From contig NZ_QBKZ01000025.1 of NCBI RefSeq assembly GCF_003056725.1, positions 197,512-232,215 on the forward strand: a stretch of DNA of 34,704 nt, written 5' to 3'. Under the pieces are notes generated by a model. It was not told the origin of the DNA. It made no database searches and was given only the letters and a program-made list of their open reading frames with translations. Below, piece by piece: positions 1 to 7,535 of the stretch (within the stretch, counting starts at the first letter, position 1; each line of letters opens with the position of its first letter). Made by a program: the position numbers and the translations under genes. The DNA is from Mangrovicoccus ximenensis (GTDB taxonomy: Bacteria > Pseudomonadota > Alphaproteobacteria > Rhodobacterales > Rhodobacteraceae).

Positions 1-411
1 GAAGCACCGCGCGCCCCCGTCCGTGACGAGCTGGGCCGCTCCTATGCCACCGGCAAGCGGAAGGACGCCGTCGCACGCGTCTGGGTCAAGCCGGGTTCGG
101 GCAAGGTCGTCGTCAACGGCAAGGACCAGTCCGTGTATTTCGCACGTCCGGTTCTGCGCCTGATCCTGCGCCAGCCCTTCACCGTGGCAGGCGTGGAAGA
201 CCAGTTCGACGTCTACGCAACCGTCACCGGCGGCGGCCTCTCCGGCCAGGCAGGTGCGGTCAAGCACGGCATCTCCAAAGCCCTGCAGCTCTATGATCCG
301 TCGCTGCGCGGCGCACTGAAAGCGGCAGGCTTCCTGACCCGCGACAGCCGCGTCGTCGAGCGGAAGAAATTCGGCCGCCGCAAGGCACGCCGCTCCTTCC
401 AGTTCTCGAAG
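1..411 (+). CDS. rpsI: 30S ribosomal protein S9, 5' end outside window, 3' end lost in a fusion
   Basis: Small-subunit ribosomal protein uS9, whose C-terminal tail reaches the P-site tRNA anticodon stem-loop. Reading frame 1 is open from the first base and shows the family core: [17 protein letters not shown], then [19 protein letters not shown], then a tail ending [11 protein letters not shown]. The N-terminus lies upstream of the window. In relatives the protein ends SKR followed by a stop. Here the final Arg and stop are missing and the frame runs straight into a MarC-type membrane protein (next entry) until a TGA at 793-795. Identity is certain; whether the fusion is real is doubtful, because the S9 tail is functionally constrained. 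Loss of only two bases (AAG-CGC-TGA read as AAG-CTGA) would be enough to remove the S9 stop. Confidence 0.93.
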
Positions 412-795
412 CTGATCGCCATGGAGATGCTCTTCGAGCGGCGCACCCGCCGCCGCGAGGACAAGGAGGACGAGGCGCCCGACGACCCCTCGGTCTTTCC
501 GATCGCCACGCCCTTCATCGCCGGCCCCGGCGCGCTGGCCGCGACCGTGCTCCTGACCACCGGCGAGAATGCCAGCTGGGCGGTCACGCTGACCGTTCTG
601 GCGGCGATGGTCTCGGTCGTCGCCATCGTCTTCGCCTTCTTCTCGGTGGCGGGGCTGATCGAGCGGCTGCTCGGGCGCACCGGAATCATGGTCGTGTCGC
701 GGCTGCTCGGGATGCTCCTGGCCGCGCTTTCGGTGCAGTTCGTGCTCGACGGGCTGAAGCTGGCCGGGATCGGCGCGCGCGGCTTCGGCGGATGA
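412..795 (+). pseudogene. MarC family membrane protein, C-terminal fragment fused to rpsI
   Basis: The C-terminal ~127 residues of a MarC/YhgN-type integral inner-membrane protein (about 200 residues in the family; function not firmly established). It begins at [11 protein letters not shown], a cytoplasmic stretch after the third helix in the family. It continues with the charged linker, [18 protein letters not shown] (the conserved second half-repeat) and two to three hydrophobic segments, ending GIGARGFGG. The first ~75 residues and any start site are absent. The preceding codons belong to ribosomal protein S9, so as it stands it could only be made as an S9-MarC fusion. It looks like the right-hand side of a deletion or misjoin. 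The protease gene downstream begins about 60 bp after its stop. Confidence 0.85.
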
Positions 796-853
796 GGCTC
801 GCAGTCCTGTCCCCCGGCCCCTATATCATCCGCATCGCCGCGGAAGGACGCCC

Positions 854-1432
854 ATGACCGAAGACCAGATCGCCCATCTCGCCAAGAAGCTGATCCTGCT
901 GGCCGTGATCGGCGGCGCGCTGCTCTTCGCCTTCCGCGGACGGATGCTGGCGGCGATGCGCCAAGCCGTGATCTGGGGGCTGCTGTTTCTCGGCGTCACC
1001 GTCGGCTACACGCTGTGGCAGGACCTGCAGCGCGGCGTCACCCGGACCCAGGTCTTCACCGAGGCAGGCCAGGTCTCGGTGCCGCGCGGACCCGACGGAC
1101 ATTACCACATCACCATGAAGGTGGACGGCACGCCGCTCAGCTTCGTCGTCGACACCGGCGCCACCGATATCGTGCTGAGCCTCGACGACGCGCGCCGGAT
1201 CGGCATCGACACCGACCGGCTGGCCTTCTTCGGCAATGCCCGCACCGCGAACGGAACGGTCGAGACCGCCAAGGTGGTGCTGGGCGAGGTGCAGATCGGC
1301 GGGATCACCGACCGCAACGTGCCGGCACGGGTCAATGGCGGCGAGATGACCGGCTCGCTCCTGGGCATGCGCTATCTGGAAAGCTTTGCCGCCATCGAGA
1401 TCCGCGACGGGCGGATGACCCTGACCCGCTAG
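854..1432 (+). CDS. Retropepsin-like aspartic protease, TIGR02281 family
   Basis: Membrane-anchored clan AA aspartic protease of the TIGR02281 family found in many alphaproteobacteria; physiological substrate unknown. The 192-residue protein has two hydrophobic segments near the N-terminus (about 12-28 and 39-54), a short linker and a single retropepsin-like domain. The catalytic motif DTGAT lies at about 100-104, and the GSLLGMRYL flap/dimer region follows near 175. A single active-site Asp implies a homodimer, as in retroviral proteases. The ATG at 854 is preceded by GGAAGGACG, an acceptable Shine-Dalgarno. Length and motifs are complete, so the gene looks intact although its left neighbour is broken. 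Confidence 0.9.
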   Translation: MTEDQIAHLAKKLILLAVIGGALLFAFRGRMLAAMRQAVIWGLLFLGVTVGYTLWQDLQRGVTRTQVFTEAGQVSVPRGPDGHYHITMKVDGTPLSFVVDTGATDIVLSLDDARRIGIDTDRLAFFGNARTANGTVETAKVVLGEVQIGGITDRNVPARVNGGEMTGSLLGMRYLESFAAIEIRDGRMTLTR

Positions 1433-1457
1433 GCCGGGGCGCTCCGCCCGCCGGGGC

Positions 1458-2078
1458 TCAGCTGCGCGACGGGAAGATCCCGACCGTCGCGATGCAGTAG
1501 GTCACCGCCAGATAGGGGTCCTGGATCGGGAAGGACTGCGACCCGCCGGTGTTCTGCACGGTCACGCTGACCGCGCCCGGCGCCAGGGTCTCGGTGGTGG
1601 TGCCCGGCATCGGGCCATAAGGCTGCCCGGTCGGCAGGGTCGACAGCACCTGGCCCACCGGCGAGGCCGAATTCCCGGGTGCCGGATTGACCACCACCGT
1701 GCCGGTCGCGCCATGGCTGTGCGACGGCATCTGCGCGGCGGTCAGCGTCATGCTGTCCGAACCGCCCCTCTGGCCCAGCATGACCGGCGTCAGGCCCGGA
1801 CCGGCCCCGGCATTGACCGGGCTGCGGCCGCGCAGATCCGGCAGCGCGAAGGTGGTGCGCCCGTCGCCGCCATAGACCGTGCCATAGAGCGAGAACAGCG
1901 CCGAGAACTGGCTGATCGCCAGCAGCTGGCCATCGGCGGCCACCGAGCCGCGCGGGCAGAAATTGCTGCCCATCATGAAAATCTGGCCCAGATACATCTC
2001 CTGGGCCCCGGCCTGCGACCCGGCGAGCCCCGCCGCAGCCGCGATCCCGAGAACCGCCGTCTTCACGCGTCCGTCCAT
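1458..2078 (-). CDS. Secreted phage tail-collar domain protein
   Basis: 206-residue protein with an N-terminal signal peptide (positive start, then an Ala/Gly-rich hydrophobic core, cleavage likely after SQAGA near residue 20). A tail-collar/MdpB-like domain follows: MYLGQIFMMGSNFCPRG, ADGQLLAISQFSALFSLYGTVYGGDG, then FALPDLRGRSPV, and the QMPSHSHGA loop. The family is named for phage T4 short tail fibres and for microcystin-dependent protein B. Chromosomal copies with signal peptides are common in proteobacteria and of unknown role, probably cell-surface or secreted. I chose the ATG at 2076-2078 because a strong GGGAGGA site precedes it; the open frame runs further upstream but only through unrelated sequence. 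No other phage gene is nearby, so this is not evidence of a prophage. Confidence 0.85.
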   Translation of the reverse strand: MDGRVKTAVLGIAAAAGLAGSQAGAQEMYLGQIFMMGSNFCPRGSVAADGQLLAISQFSALFSLYGTVYGGDGRTTFALPDLRGRSPVNAGAGPGLTPVMLGQRGGSDSMTLTAAQMPSHSHGATGTVVVNPAPGNSASPVGQVLSTLPTGQPYGPMPGTTTETLAPGAVSVTVQNTGGSQSFPIQDPYLAVTYCIATVGIFPSRS

Positions 2079-2154
2079 TGGTTTTCCTCCCGTTTTGCCT
2101 TCAGTCCCGCGCCGCGGCGCGCCGCCGTCCGAGCGCCGCCAGCGCCCCCGCCCC

Positions 2155-2483
2155 GCCGGGCGGCGCTGCGGGCGGGGCTGACCCTCTCCGAGCTTATCCC
2201 GCTGACCGAGGCGGGCGCGGCCTGGAACGGCGGGGCGGCGCGCATCCTTCCAGCGCTGCGCACGGGCGCAGCGACCACCGATTTCGCGATGGGGCTGATG
2301 GCCAAGGATCTGCGCATCGCCACCGAGATGGGCGGGCGTCTCGGCGCGCCGCTCCTGATGGCCAATGCCGCGCGGGCAATGATGCAGGCCTGCGCCAACG
2401 AGGAAGGCGCGGGCGCCAATCTCGACGCGATCGCGCAGACCGTGGAGAAGATGGCGGGGCTCTGCTTCGCCGATCACGCCTGA
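2155..2483 (+). pseudogene. 3-hydroxyisobutyrate-dehydrogenase-family protein, C-terminal fragment
   Basis: About 108 C-terminal residues of a beta-hydroxyacid dehydrogenase-type protein. LRAGLTLSELIPLTEAGAAWNGG is typical of the all-helical domain, and TDFAMGLMAKDLRIATEMGGRLGAPL resembles the conserved F-x-L-x-LMxKDLxLA segment. The Rossmann domain, the catalytic lysine and any start codon are missing. The upstream bases (about 2100-2155) are low-complexity GC-rich sequence and then the promoter side of the divergent tail-collar gene. The fragment ends with TGA at 2481-2483 and faces a complete member of the same superfamily across a hairpin. It is too divergent from that neighbour to be a copy of its end. 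I read it as a deletion remnant or a chimeric join. Confidence 0.7.
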
Positions 2484-2490
2484 ACGGAAC

Positions 2491-2515
2491 GCGGCCCGGG
2501 AGTGCCCCGGGCCGC
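2491..2515. terminator. Bidirectional hairpin between convergent genes
   Basis: A perfect 10-bp inverted repeat, GCGGCCCGGG / CCCGGGCCGC, around a 5-base loop, lies in the 37-bp gap between the rightward dehydrogenase remnant and the leftward full dehydrogenase. There is no long T-run on either side, so it is a terminator-like stem rather than a textbook intrinsic terminator. Its position between two converging 3' ends supports the role. Confidence 0.6.
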
Positions 2516-2520
2516 TGGCG

Positions 2521-3441
2521 TCATTCCGCGGCTTCGGCGGGCGCCCCGCCGATGATCGTGCCGCAGATCTGCTCGTAGATCCGCACGATGGCGGTGGCGT
2601 CCTCGCTGCCCATGCCCGCCGCGCTGCCCATGCGGAACACCTGCAGCGCCGCAGCCGGCAGGATCAGCGGCACGCCGAAGGACTTGCCCAGCGACAGTTC
2701 CAGCTCCATGTCCTTGACCGATATGTCGAGCCGCACGCCGTTGAAATCGCGCCGGATCATCCGGTCGGCGCGGTACTGGAAGGCGGCGCTGTTGCCTGTC
2801 GAGCGGCCGATCACGTCCTTGATCACCTGCGGATCGAGCCCGGCCTTGACGCCCAGCATCATCGCTTCGATCGCGGCGATCGAGCTGACATGGTAGAGCA
2901 TGTTGTTGATCAGCTTCATCGCCAGCCCCTGGCCGATTCCGCCGACATGGATGACCTCCTCGGTCATCGGCTCGAAGACATGGGCGCAGGCCGCGACATC
3001 CTCCGGCGCGCCGCCGACATAGGCGCGCAGCGTGCCGTTGACCGCGCCGCGGATCATGCCGACCACCGGCGCCTCGATCATCCGGACGCCGCTTTCGGCC
3101 AGCCGGTCATGCATCTGGCGCACCGTGACCGGGTCGATGGTGCTCATGCACATGACGATGTCGCCAGGGCACGCCGCGTCGATGATCCCGCCGGGGCGGG
3201 TGATCACGTCCTGGGACTGCTCGTTGGTGTCGACCATGGTGATCACGATCGAGGCCTGCCGCGCGACATCGGCCGGGCCCTCGGCCACCGAGGCGCCAAG
3301 CGCCGCCATCTCGGCATTCCGGTCCGGGTCGATATCGTAGACGGCGAGGCTCAGCCCGCCCTTGGCGAGGTTCCTCGCCATGCCCATGCCCATCTGGCCG
3401 AGCCCGATGAAGCCTACGGTCCGGGTCCTCTCTGCGCTCAT
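2521..3441 (-). CDS. NAD(P)-dependent dehydrogenase, 3-hydroxyisobutyrate dehydrogenase superfamily
   Basis: 306-residue oxidoreductase of the beta-hydroxyacid dehydrogenase family (HIBADH, tartronate semialdehyde reductase and relatives). The N-terminal Rossmann fold carries GLGQMG at 13-18. The catalytic lysine is in GLAMKLINN (Lys176, Asn180), and the helical C-terminal domain carries the F-N-G-V/K-D-M-E-L segment. The substrate motif normally reading D-A-P-V-S-G-G is E-A-P-V-V-G-M at about 123-129, so the carboxylate-binding loop is atypical and the substrate cannot be assigned. It is the last gene of a leftward cluster with the CMD-like and cupin genes, about 100 bp downstream of the former. 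The ATG at 3439-3441 follows a GGAGGATACCGC ribosome-binding region. Complete; family assignment firm, substrate unknown. Confidence 0.88.
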   Translation of the reverse strand: MSAERTRTVGFIGLGQMGMGMARNLAKGGLSLAVYDIDPDRNAEMAALGASVAEGPADVARQASIVITMVDTNEQSQDVITRPGGIIDAACPGDIVMCMSTIDPVTVRQMHDRLAESGVRMIEAPVVGMIRGAVNGTLRAYVGGAPEDVAACAHVFEPMTEEVIHVGGIGQGLAMKLINNMLYHVSSIAAIEAMMLGVKAGLDPQVIKDVIGRSTGNSAAFQYRADRMIRRDFNGVRLDISVKDMELELSLGKSFGVPLILPAAALQVFRMGSAAGMGSEDATAIVRIYEQICGTIIGGAPAEAAE

Positions 3442-3537
3442 GCGGTATCCTCCTCGCAGCTGCGGGCGGCCGCCGGACCTCCGGCGGCGCCTCCTCCTGC
3501 GCGGGTCTCCGCAAATCCGGTGCCGCTGGGCGCCCGG

Positions 3538-4095
3538 TCAGTCCTCCTTCGGGCGGAAGGCGCGGTAGAGGTTGACGTAGCCCTTCTCGACCCGCTTGGC
3601 GGCATGGCTGCGCGCCACTTCCGGATCGAGCGGGTTGAAGCCCATCCCCGCGACCAGCCGGTGCATGAAGGCCGCACGTCCCGCCACGGCAGTGGCGGCA
3701 TGCAGCGCCTCTTCGCCCCAGCCAGCCGCGAAGACCGCATCGGCATCGTCCTGCCCGACCTCGCCTGGCACCAGCATCAGCTTGCGGACAAAGGCCAGCA
3801 GCGGGCGCAGCTTCGGATCGCACTCCGCCAGCTCCGGATCGGCAACCAGCCGGTCCAAAAGGCCGCGCTCCACCCCGTGGGCATAGGCAACCTCGGAATG
3901 GCCGGTGAAGACGAAGCCGTTGCCCGAAACCCCGGACGCATAGGCCAGGATCAGCTCGCGCTCGGCACGGCTCAACTCCGAGGGGCCGTTCATCAGCGCC
4001 TCGCTCATTTCCGAGAACGGGCGGTAGATGTCGGGATGCTGCGCGAAGACGGCGGGCGGCCCCGCAGTCTCCGGCAGCGATTTCAGATGCGGCAT
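3538..4095 (-). CDS. Carboxymuconolactone-decarboxylase-like (AhpD-fold) protein lacking the CxxC
   Basis: 185-residue all-helical protein of the CMD/AhpD superfamily. The core segment ELSRAERELILAYASGVSGNG is followed by FVFTGHSEVA. In AhpD-type peroxidases that place holds the redox pair N-x-C-x-[YF]-C-x-x-H. Here both cysteines are replaced (F and T) while the His is kept. Disulphide reductase chemistry is therefore unlikely, and a lyase, decarboxylase or binding role is more plausible. It starts at ATG 4093-4095 behind GGAGGCGGGCAC and follows the cupin gene by 20 bp, so the two are almost certainly co-transcribed. Cupin plus CMD pairs are common, and fused cupin-CMD proteins exist in the family. 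Specific function not assignable. Confidence 0.8.
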   Translation of the reverse strand: MPHLKSLPETAGPPAVFAQHPDIYRPFSEMSEALMNGPSELSRAERELILAYASGVSGNGFVFTGHSEVAYAHGVERGLLDRLVADPELAECDPKLRPLLAFVRKLMLVPGEVGQDDADAVFAAGWGEEALHAATAVAGRAAFMHRLVAGMGFNPLDPEVARSHAAKRVEKGYVNLYRAFRPKED

Positions 4096-4115
4096 GTGCC
4101 CGCCTCCTTCAGAGC

Positions 4116-4514
<399 letters not shown>

Positions 4515-4538
4515 CTGTCTGTTCCTTCCTGTTCCGGC

Positions 4539-5957
4539 TCACGCCGCCATGCGCAGCGCCATCGAGGCGCGGTAGCGCGGATCGCCGGTCAGCGCGTGGA
4601 TCGCATCGAGCACGCCAAGCACGCGGCCCAGCCCGATTTCCCGCGCCCAGCCGACCGGCCCCTTCGGATAGTTGACGCCGAAACGCATCGCGGTGTCGAT
4701 GCCGTCCTCGTCCGCGACGCCCTGCAGCACCGCCTCGAAGCCTTCATTCGCAAGCATCGCCACCGTGCGCATCACGACGAGTCCCGGCCAGTCGGGCAGC
4801 AGGGTCGCAGCCATGCCGTGCAGCGCAAGCGTTGCCGCGAAGCGGTCGATCTGGTCGCGCGACACATCCGGCGAGGCCGCGAAGCCCAGCCGCTTGGCGC
4901 CCCCGGAGACGTCAGCCAGATCATAGAGGATCGTGGGCTTCCCGGTTTTCGCGGCGATGCTCTTCGCGGTCCGCCCGTCCGTCGCCAGGATCCGGATCGT
5001 GCCGCTGTCGAATTCCTCGCCGAAGCGGAACCCTGCGAACTGGTCGACATCCGGGACCGTCTCTGCCGCGGGATGCGGCGGCGCCGCGCCTTCGACATAA
5101 TCGTAGAAGCCGCGCCCGGTCTTGCGGCCGAGCCGCCCGGCATTGACCAGCTCCTGCTGCGCGATCGAGGGGCGGAAGCGGGGCTCCTGGTAATAGGCGT
5201 CGAAGACCGAGGTGGAGACCGCGTAATTCACGTCATGGCCGATCAGGTCCATCAGCGCAAAGGGCCCCATGCGGAAGCCGCCGCCCTCGGTCAGCAGCGC
5301 GTCGAGCGTCGCCGGATCGGCCACCTGCTCCTCATAGAGCCGGAGCGCCTCGGCGTAATAGGGCCGCGCCACGCGGTTGACGATGAAGCCCGGCGTCGAT
5401 TTCGCATGGACCGGCACCTTGCCCCAGGCCTTGGCGGTGTCGAAGACCGCCGCGGCCGCGGCCGGGTCGGTGGAAACGCCCGAGATCACCTCGACCAGCT
5501 TCATCACCGGCGCGGGGTTGAAGAAATGCATGCCCACCAGACGCCCCGGATGCTCCAGATCGCGGCCGATCGCGGTCACGGAAATGGAGGAGGTGTTGGT
5601 GCCGAGGATCGCCTCCGGCCCCATCACCGCCTCGAGCTTGGCGAAGAGATCTCGCTTGACCTCCAGCTTTTCGACCACCGCCTCGACGGCCAGCGCCGCC
5701 CCGGCGAAATCGTCGATCGATCCGGCCACCTTGATCCGCGCGACCAGCGCCGCAACGTCCTCCGCAGTCATCTTGCCGCGCTGGACCAGCTTCTCCAGCC
5801 CGGCGGCGATGCGCGCCCGGCCCTTTTCGGCGGCGCCCTCGAAGGCGTCGTAGAGCAGCACCGGATGGCCCGCCGCTGCGGCGAGCTGGGCGATCCCCGC
5901 CCCCATGGTGCCCGCGCCGATCACGCCGACGGTCTGAGATTTGTCGATGCCTGCCAC
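4539..5957 (-). CDS. paaH: 3-hydroxyacyl-CoA dehydrogenase, PaaH-like
   Basis: About 472-residue NAD-dependent 3-hydroxyacyl-CoA dehydrogenase that oxidises 3-hydroxyacyl-CoA in beta-oxidation. The architecture (NAD domain, then duplicated C-terminal domains) fits the phenylacetate-pathway PaaH type. GAGTMG is at 14-19, and TNTSSISVT and GMHFFNPAPVMKLVEVI carry the catalytic His and its Glu partner region. The GFIVNRVARPYYAEAL segment opens the dimerisation domain, and GRKTGRGFYDY is followed by a second hydroxyacyl-CoA domain. I placed the start at GTG 5955-5957, which has a GGGGGA site at better spacing than the alternative GTG at 5964-5966 that overlaps the upstream stop. The upstream gene is a quinone-oxidoreductase remnant in the same orientation. 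No paaABCDE genes are present, so the pathway assignment is tentative. Confidence 0.85.
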   Translation of the reverse strand: MAGIDKSQTVGVIGAGTMGAGIAQLAAAAGHPVLLYDAFEGAAEKGRARIAAGLEKLVQRGKMTAEDVAALVARIKVAGSIDDFAGAALAVEAVVEKLEVKRDLFAKLEAVMGPEAILGTNTSSISVTAIGRDLEHPGRLVGMHFFNPAPVMKLVEVISGVSTDPAAAAAVFDTAKAWGKVPVHAKSTPGFIVNRVARPYYAEALRLYEEQVADPATLDALLTEGGGFRMGPFALMDLIGHDVNYAVSTSVFDAYYQEPRFRPSIAQQELVNAGRLGRKTGRGFYDYVEGAAPPHPAAETVPDVDQFAGFRFGEEFDSGTIRILATDGRTAKSIAAKTGKPTILYDLADVSGGAKRLGFAASPDVSRDQIDRFAATLALHGMAATLLPDWPGLVVMRTVAMLANEGFEAVLQGVADEDGIDTAMRFGVNYPKGPVGWAREIGLGRVLGVLDAIHALTGDPRYRASMALRMAA

Positions 5958-5962
5958 CTGGT

Positions 5963-6420
5963 TCACTCCCCCTGGTGTTCTGTTGTCAGGATGATCTTGC
6001 CGGCCACCTTCGCGCCCTGCAGCGCGGCCAGCGCGCCGGCAAACTGCGCCAAAGGCAGCCGCTCGGCGATGCGCGGGGCGAGCCTGCCTTCGGACCAGAG
6101 CCGGAAGATCTCCGCCTGCGCCGCCTGCACGCGGCCAAGCTGGCGCGCGCGGTAGTCGGTCCATTGCAGTCCGGAAACCGAAATGTTCTTCACCAGCAAG
6201 TAGTTGCCGCCGATCTGCGGGATGCCGCCCGAGGCGAAGCCGACGACCACCAGCCGCCCGCACCAGGCCATGGCGCGCAAGGCAGCCATCGCCGTGTCGC
6301 CGCCCACCGGGTCGATGACCACATCTGCCCCTGCCCCGCCGGTCGCCGCCATCACCGCAGCGCGCATGCCGTCGCGCAGGTTTTCCATCGCAGTGTCGAC
6401 CACCGCATCGGCGCCGAAAC
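5963..6420 (-). pseudogene. NADPH:quinone oxidoreductase (MDR family), C-terminal fragment
   Basis: About 150 C-terminal residues of a zinc-less medium-chain dehydrogenase. GADAVVDTAMENL is the end of the Rossmann fold. GGAGADVVIDPVGGDTAMAALRAM and RLVVVGFASGGIPQI, the LLVKNISVSGLQW segment and the terminal AKVAGKIILTTE are all typical of the quinone oxidoreductase (QOR) group. The N-terminal GroES-like domain and the glycine motif are missing. At about 6415-6428 the sequence changes, out of frame, to the start of a different gene. The end overlaps or abuts the hydroxyacyl-CoA dehydrogenase start, so the two were once an operon. Confidence 0.8.
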
Positions 6421-6558
6421 CGCGCCGGACACGGCCGTGAAGACCGCCGTCGAGGTGACCGTCGCGACGTTGAGCGCCAGCGACGCGGCCAGCAGGACGG
6501 CCAGCAGCAGCCGGCTGGTGCCGCGCAGGAGACGGAAGGGCAGGGACAAGAGGCGCAT
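6420..6558 (-). pseudogene. Small membrane protein, N-terminal fragment only
   Basis: Starts at ATG 6556-6558 with a basic N-terminus and one long hydrophobic segment: MRLLSLPFRLLRG, then LLLAVLLAASLALNVATV, then FTAVSGAV. This resembles the beginning of hypothetical alphaproteobacterial proteins that have one N-terminal membrane helix followed by a coiled-coil region. After about 46 residues it runs out of frame into the quinone-oxidoreductase remnant and stops at 6352. The 180 bp between this start and the divergent endolysin-like gene should hold promoters for both, but I cannot pick out convincing boxes. Confidence 0.55.
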
Positions 6559-6739
6559 CGGCAGGCTCCGGAGCGGGACGGGGACATCTGCGCATGTAGG
6601 CGCCCGGCGGCGGACCTGCCATGGCCGGCCCGGCCGTTGGCGGCCGAGCTTGACGCAGGGAAAATCTGACTGGCCGGGCGGGGGCGGCGCTGGCAGACTG
6701 GGCCCATGCGGACAGAATTCCGCGGAACAGGGGGAAAAG

Positions 6740-7459
6740 ATGAACTTCATCGAATGGTCCCAGCGCCGCCTCGTGGCCCATGGCTTCGATCCGGGAGTGC
6801 CGGACGGGCTCTGGGGGCGCAACACCCGCCGGGCGGTGATTGCCTTCCAGGCCGCGCAGGATCTTCCGGTGACCGGAACGCTGAACGCTGCCACCGTCGA
6901 GATGCTGCGCGGCGGGCCGGCCGGTGCCGGGGCCGCGAGCGGACCCAAGGAGCCGAGCCCCGAGCTGCTGGACCGGTTCCCGTGGATGGAGCTGGCGCTG
7001 CGCAAGCTCGGGCTGCACGAGGGCCGCGACAATGCCGAACTGCGCAAGTTCCTGAAATCCGACGGCAAGACGCTGGGCGATCCGGCGCAGCTGCCCTGGT
7101 GCGGCGATTTCGTGGAAACCTGCATTGCGGTCTCGCTGCCCGAGACCGGCCTGCCGGGAAACCCGTATCTGGCGCGCAACTGGCTGAAATTCGGCCATGA
7201 CGTCGATCCCTGCTTCGGGTCGGTTCTGGTCTTCTGGCGCGGCTCGCGAACGGGCATCTCGGGCCATGTCGGCTTCTACTATTCCGAGGATGCCGACACC
7301 TATCACGTGCTCGGCGGCAACCAGTCGAACAAGGTCAGCGTGTCCTCGATCAGGAAGGACCGCCTGCTCGGCGCGCGGCTGCCGCTGGAGGACGGGCCCT
7401 ATCCGCGCAAGGTCGTGACCTCGGCGGCGGATTTCAAGCTGACCACCAACGAAGCCTGA
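6740..7459 (+). CDS. Peptidoglycan-binding plus CHAP-like hydrolase, TIGR02594 family
   Basis: 239-residue putative cell-wall hydrolase. Residues about 3-58 are a peptidoglycan-binding domain 1 (LVAHGFDPGVPDGLWGRNTRRAV, then FQAAQDLPVTGTL). Residues about 78-225 are the TIGR02594 module related to CHAP/NlpC amidases. Likely catalytic residues are Cys121 in LPWCGDFVE and His176 in GHVGFY, with Asn194 in GGNQSN as the third polar residue. There is no signal peptide, so export, if any, would need a holin-like route as for phage or gene-transfer-agent endolysins. The start ATG at 6740 has AGGGGGA upstream. No phage structural genes flank it; it is a single gene between a divergent fragment and lysA. 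Confidence 0.85.
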   Translation: MNFIEWSQRRLVAHGFDPGVPDGLWGRNTRRAVIAFQAAQDLPVTGTLNAATVEMLRGGPAGAGAASGPKEPSPELLDRFPWMELALRKLGLHEGRDNAELRKFLKSDGKTLGDPAQLPWCGDFVETCIAVSLPETGLPGNPYLARNWLKFGHDVDPCFGSVLVFWRGSRTGISGHVGFYYSEDADTYHVLGGNQSNKVSVSSIRKDRLLGARLPLEDGPYPRKVVTSAADFKLTTNEA

Positions 7460-7535
7460 CCCGGCGGACGGCGGCGATTGCATCCGCCGCCGTCCCTGCT
7501 ATCAAGCGCGCGGCTTGGACAAAGAGGGCGCGCCG

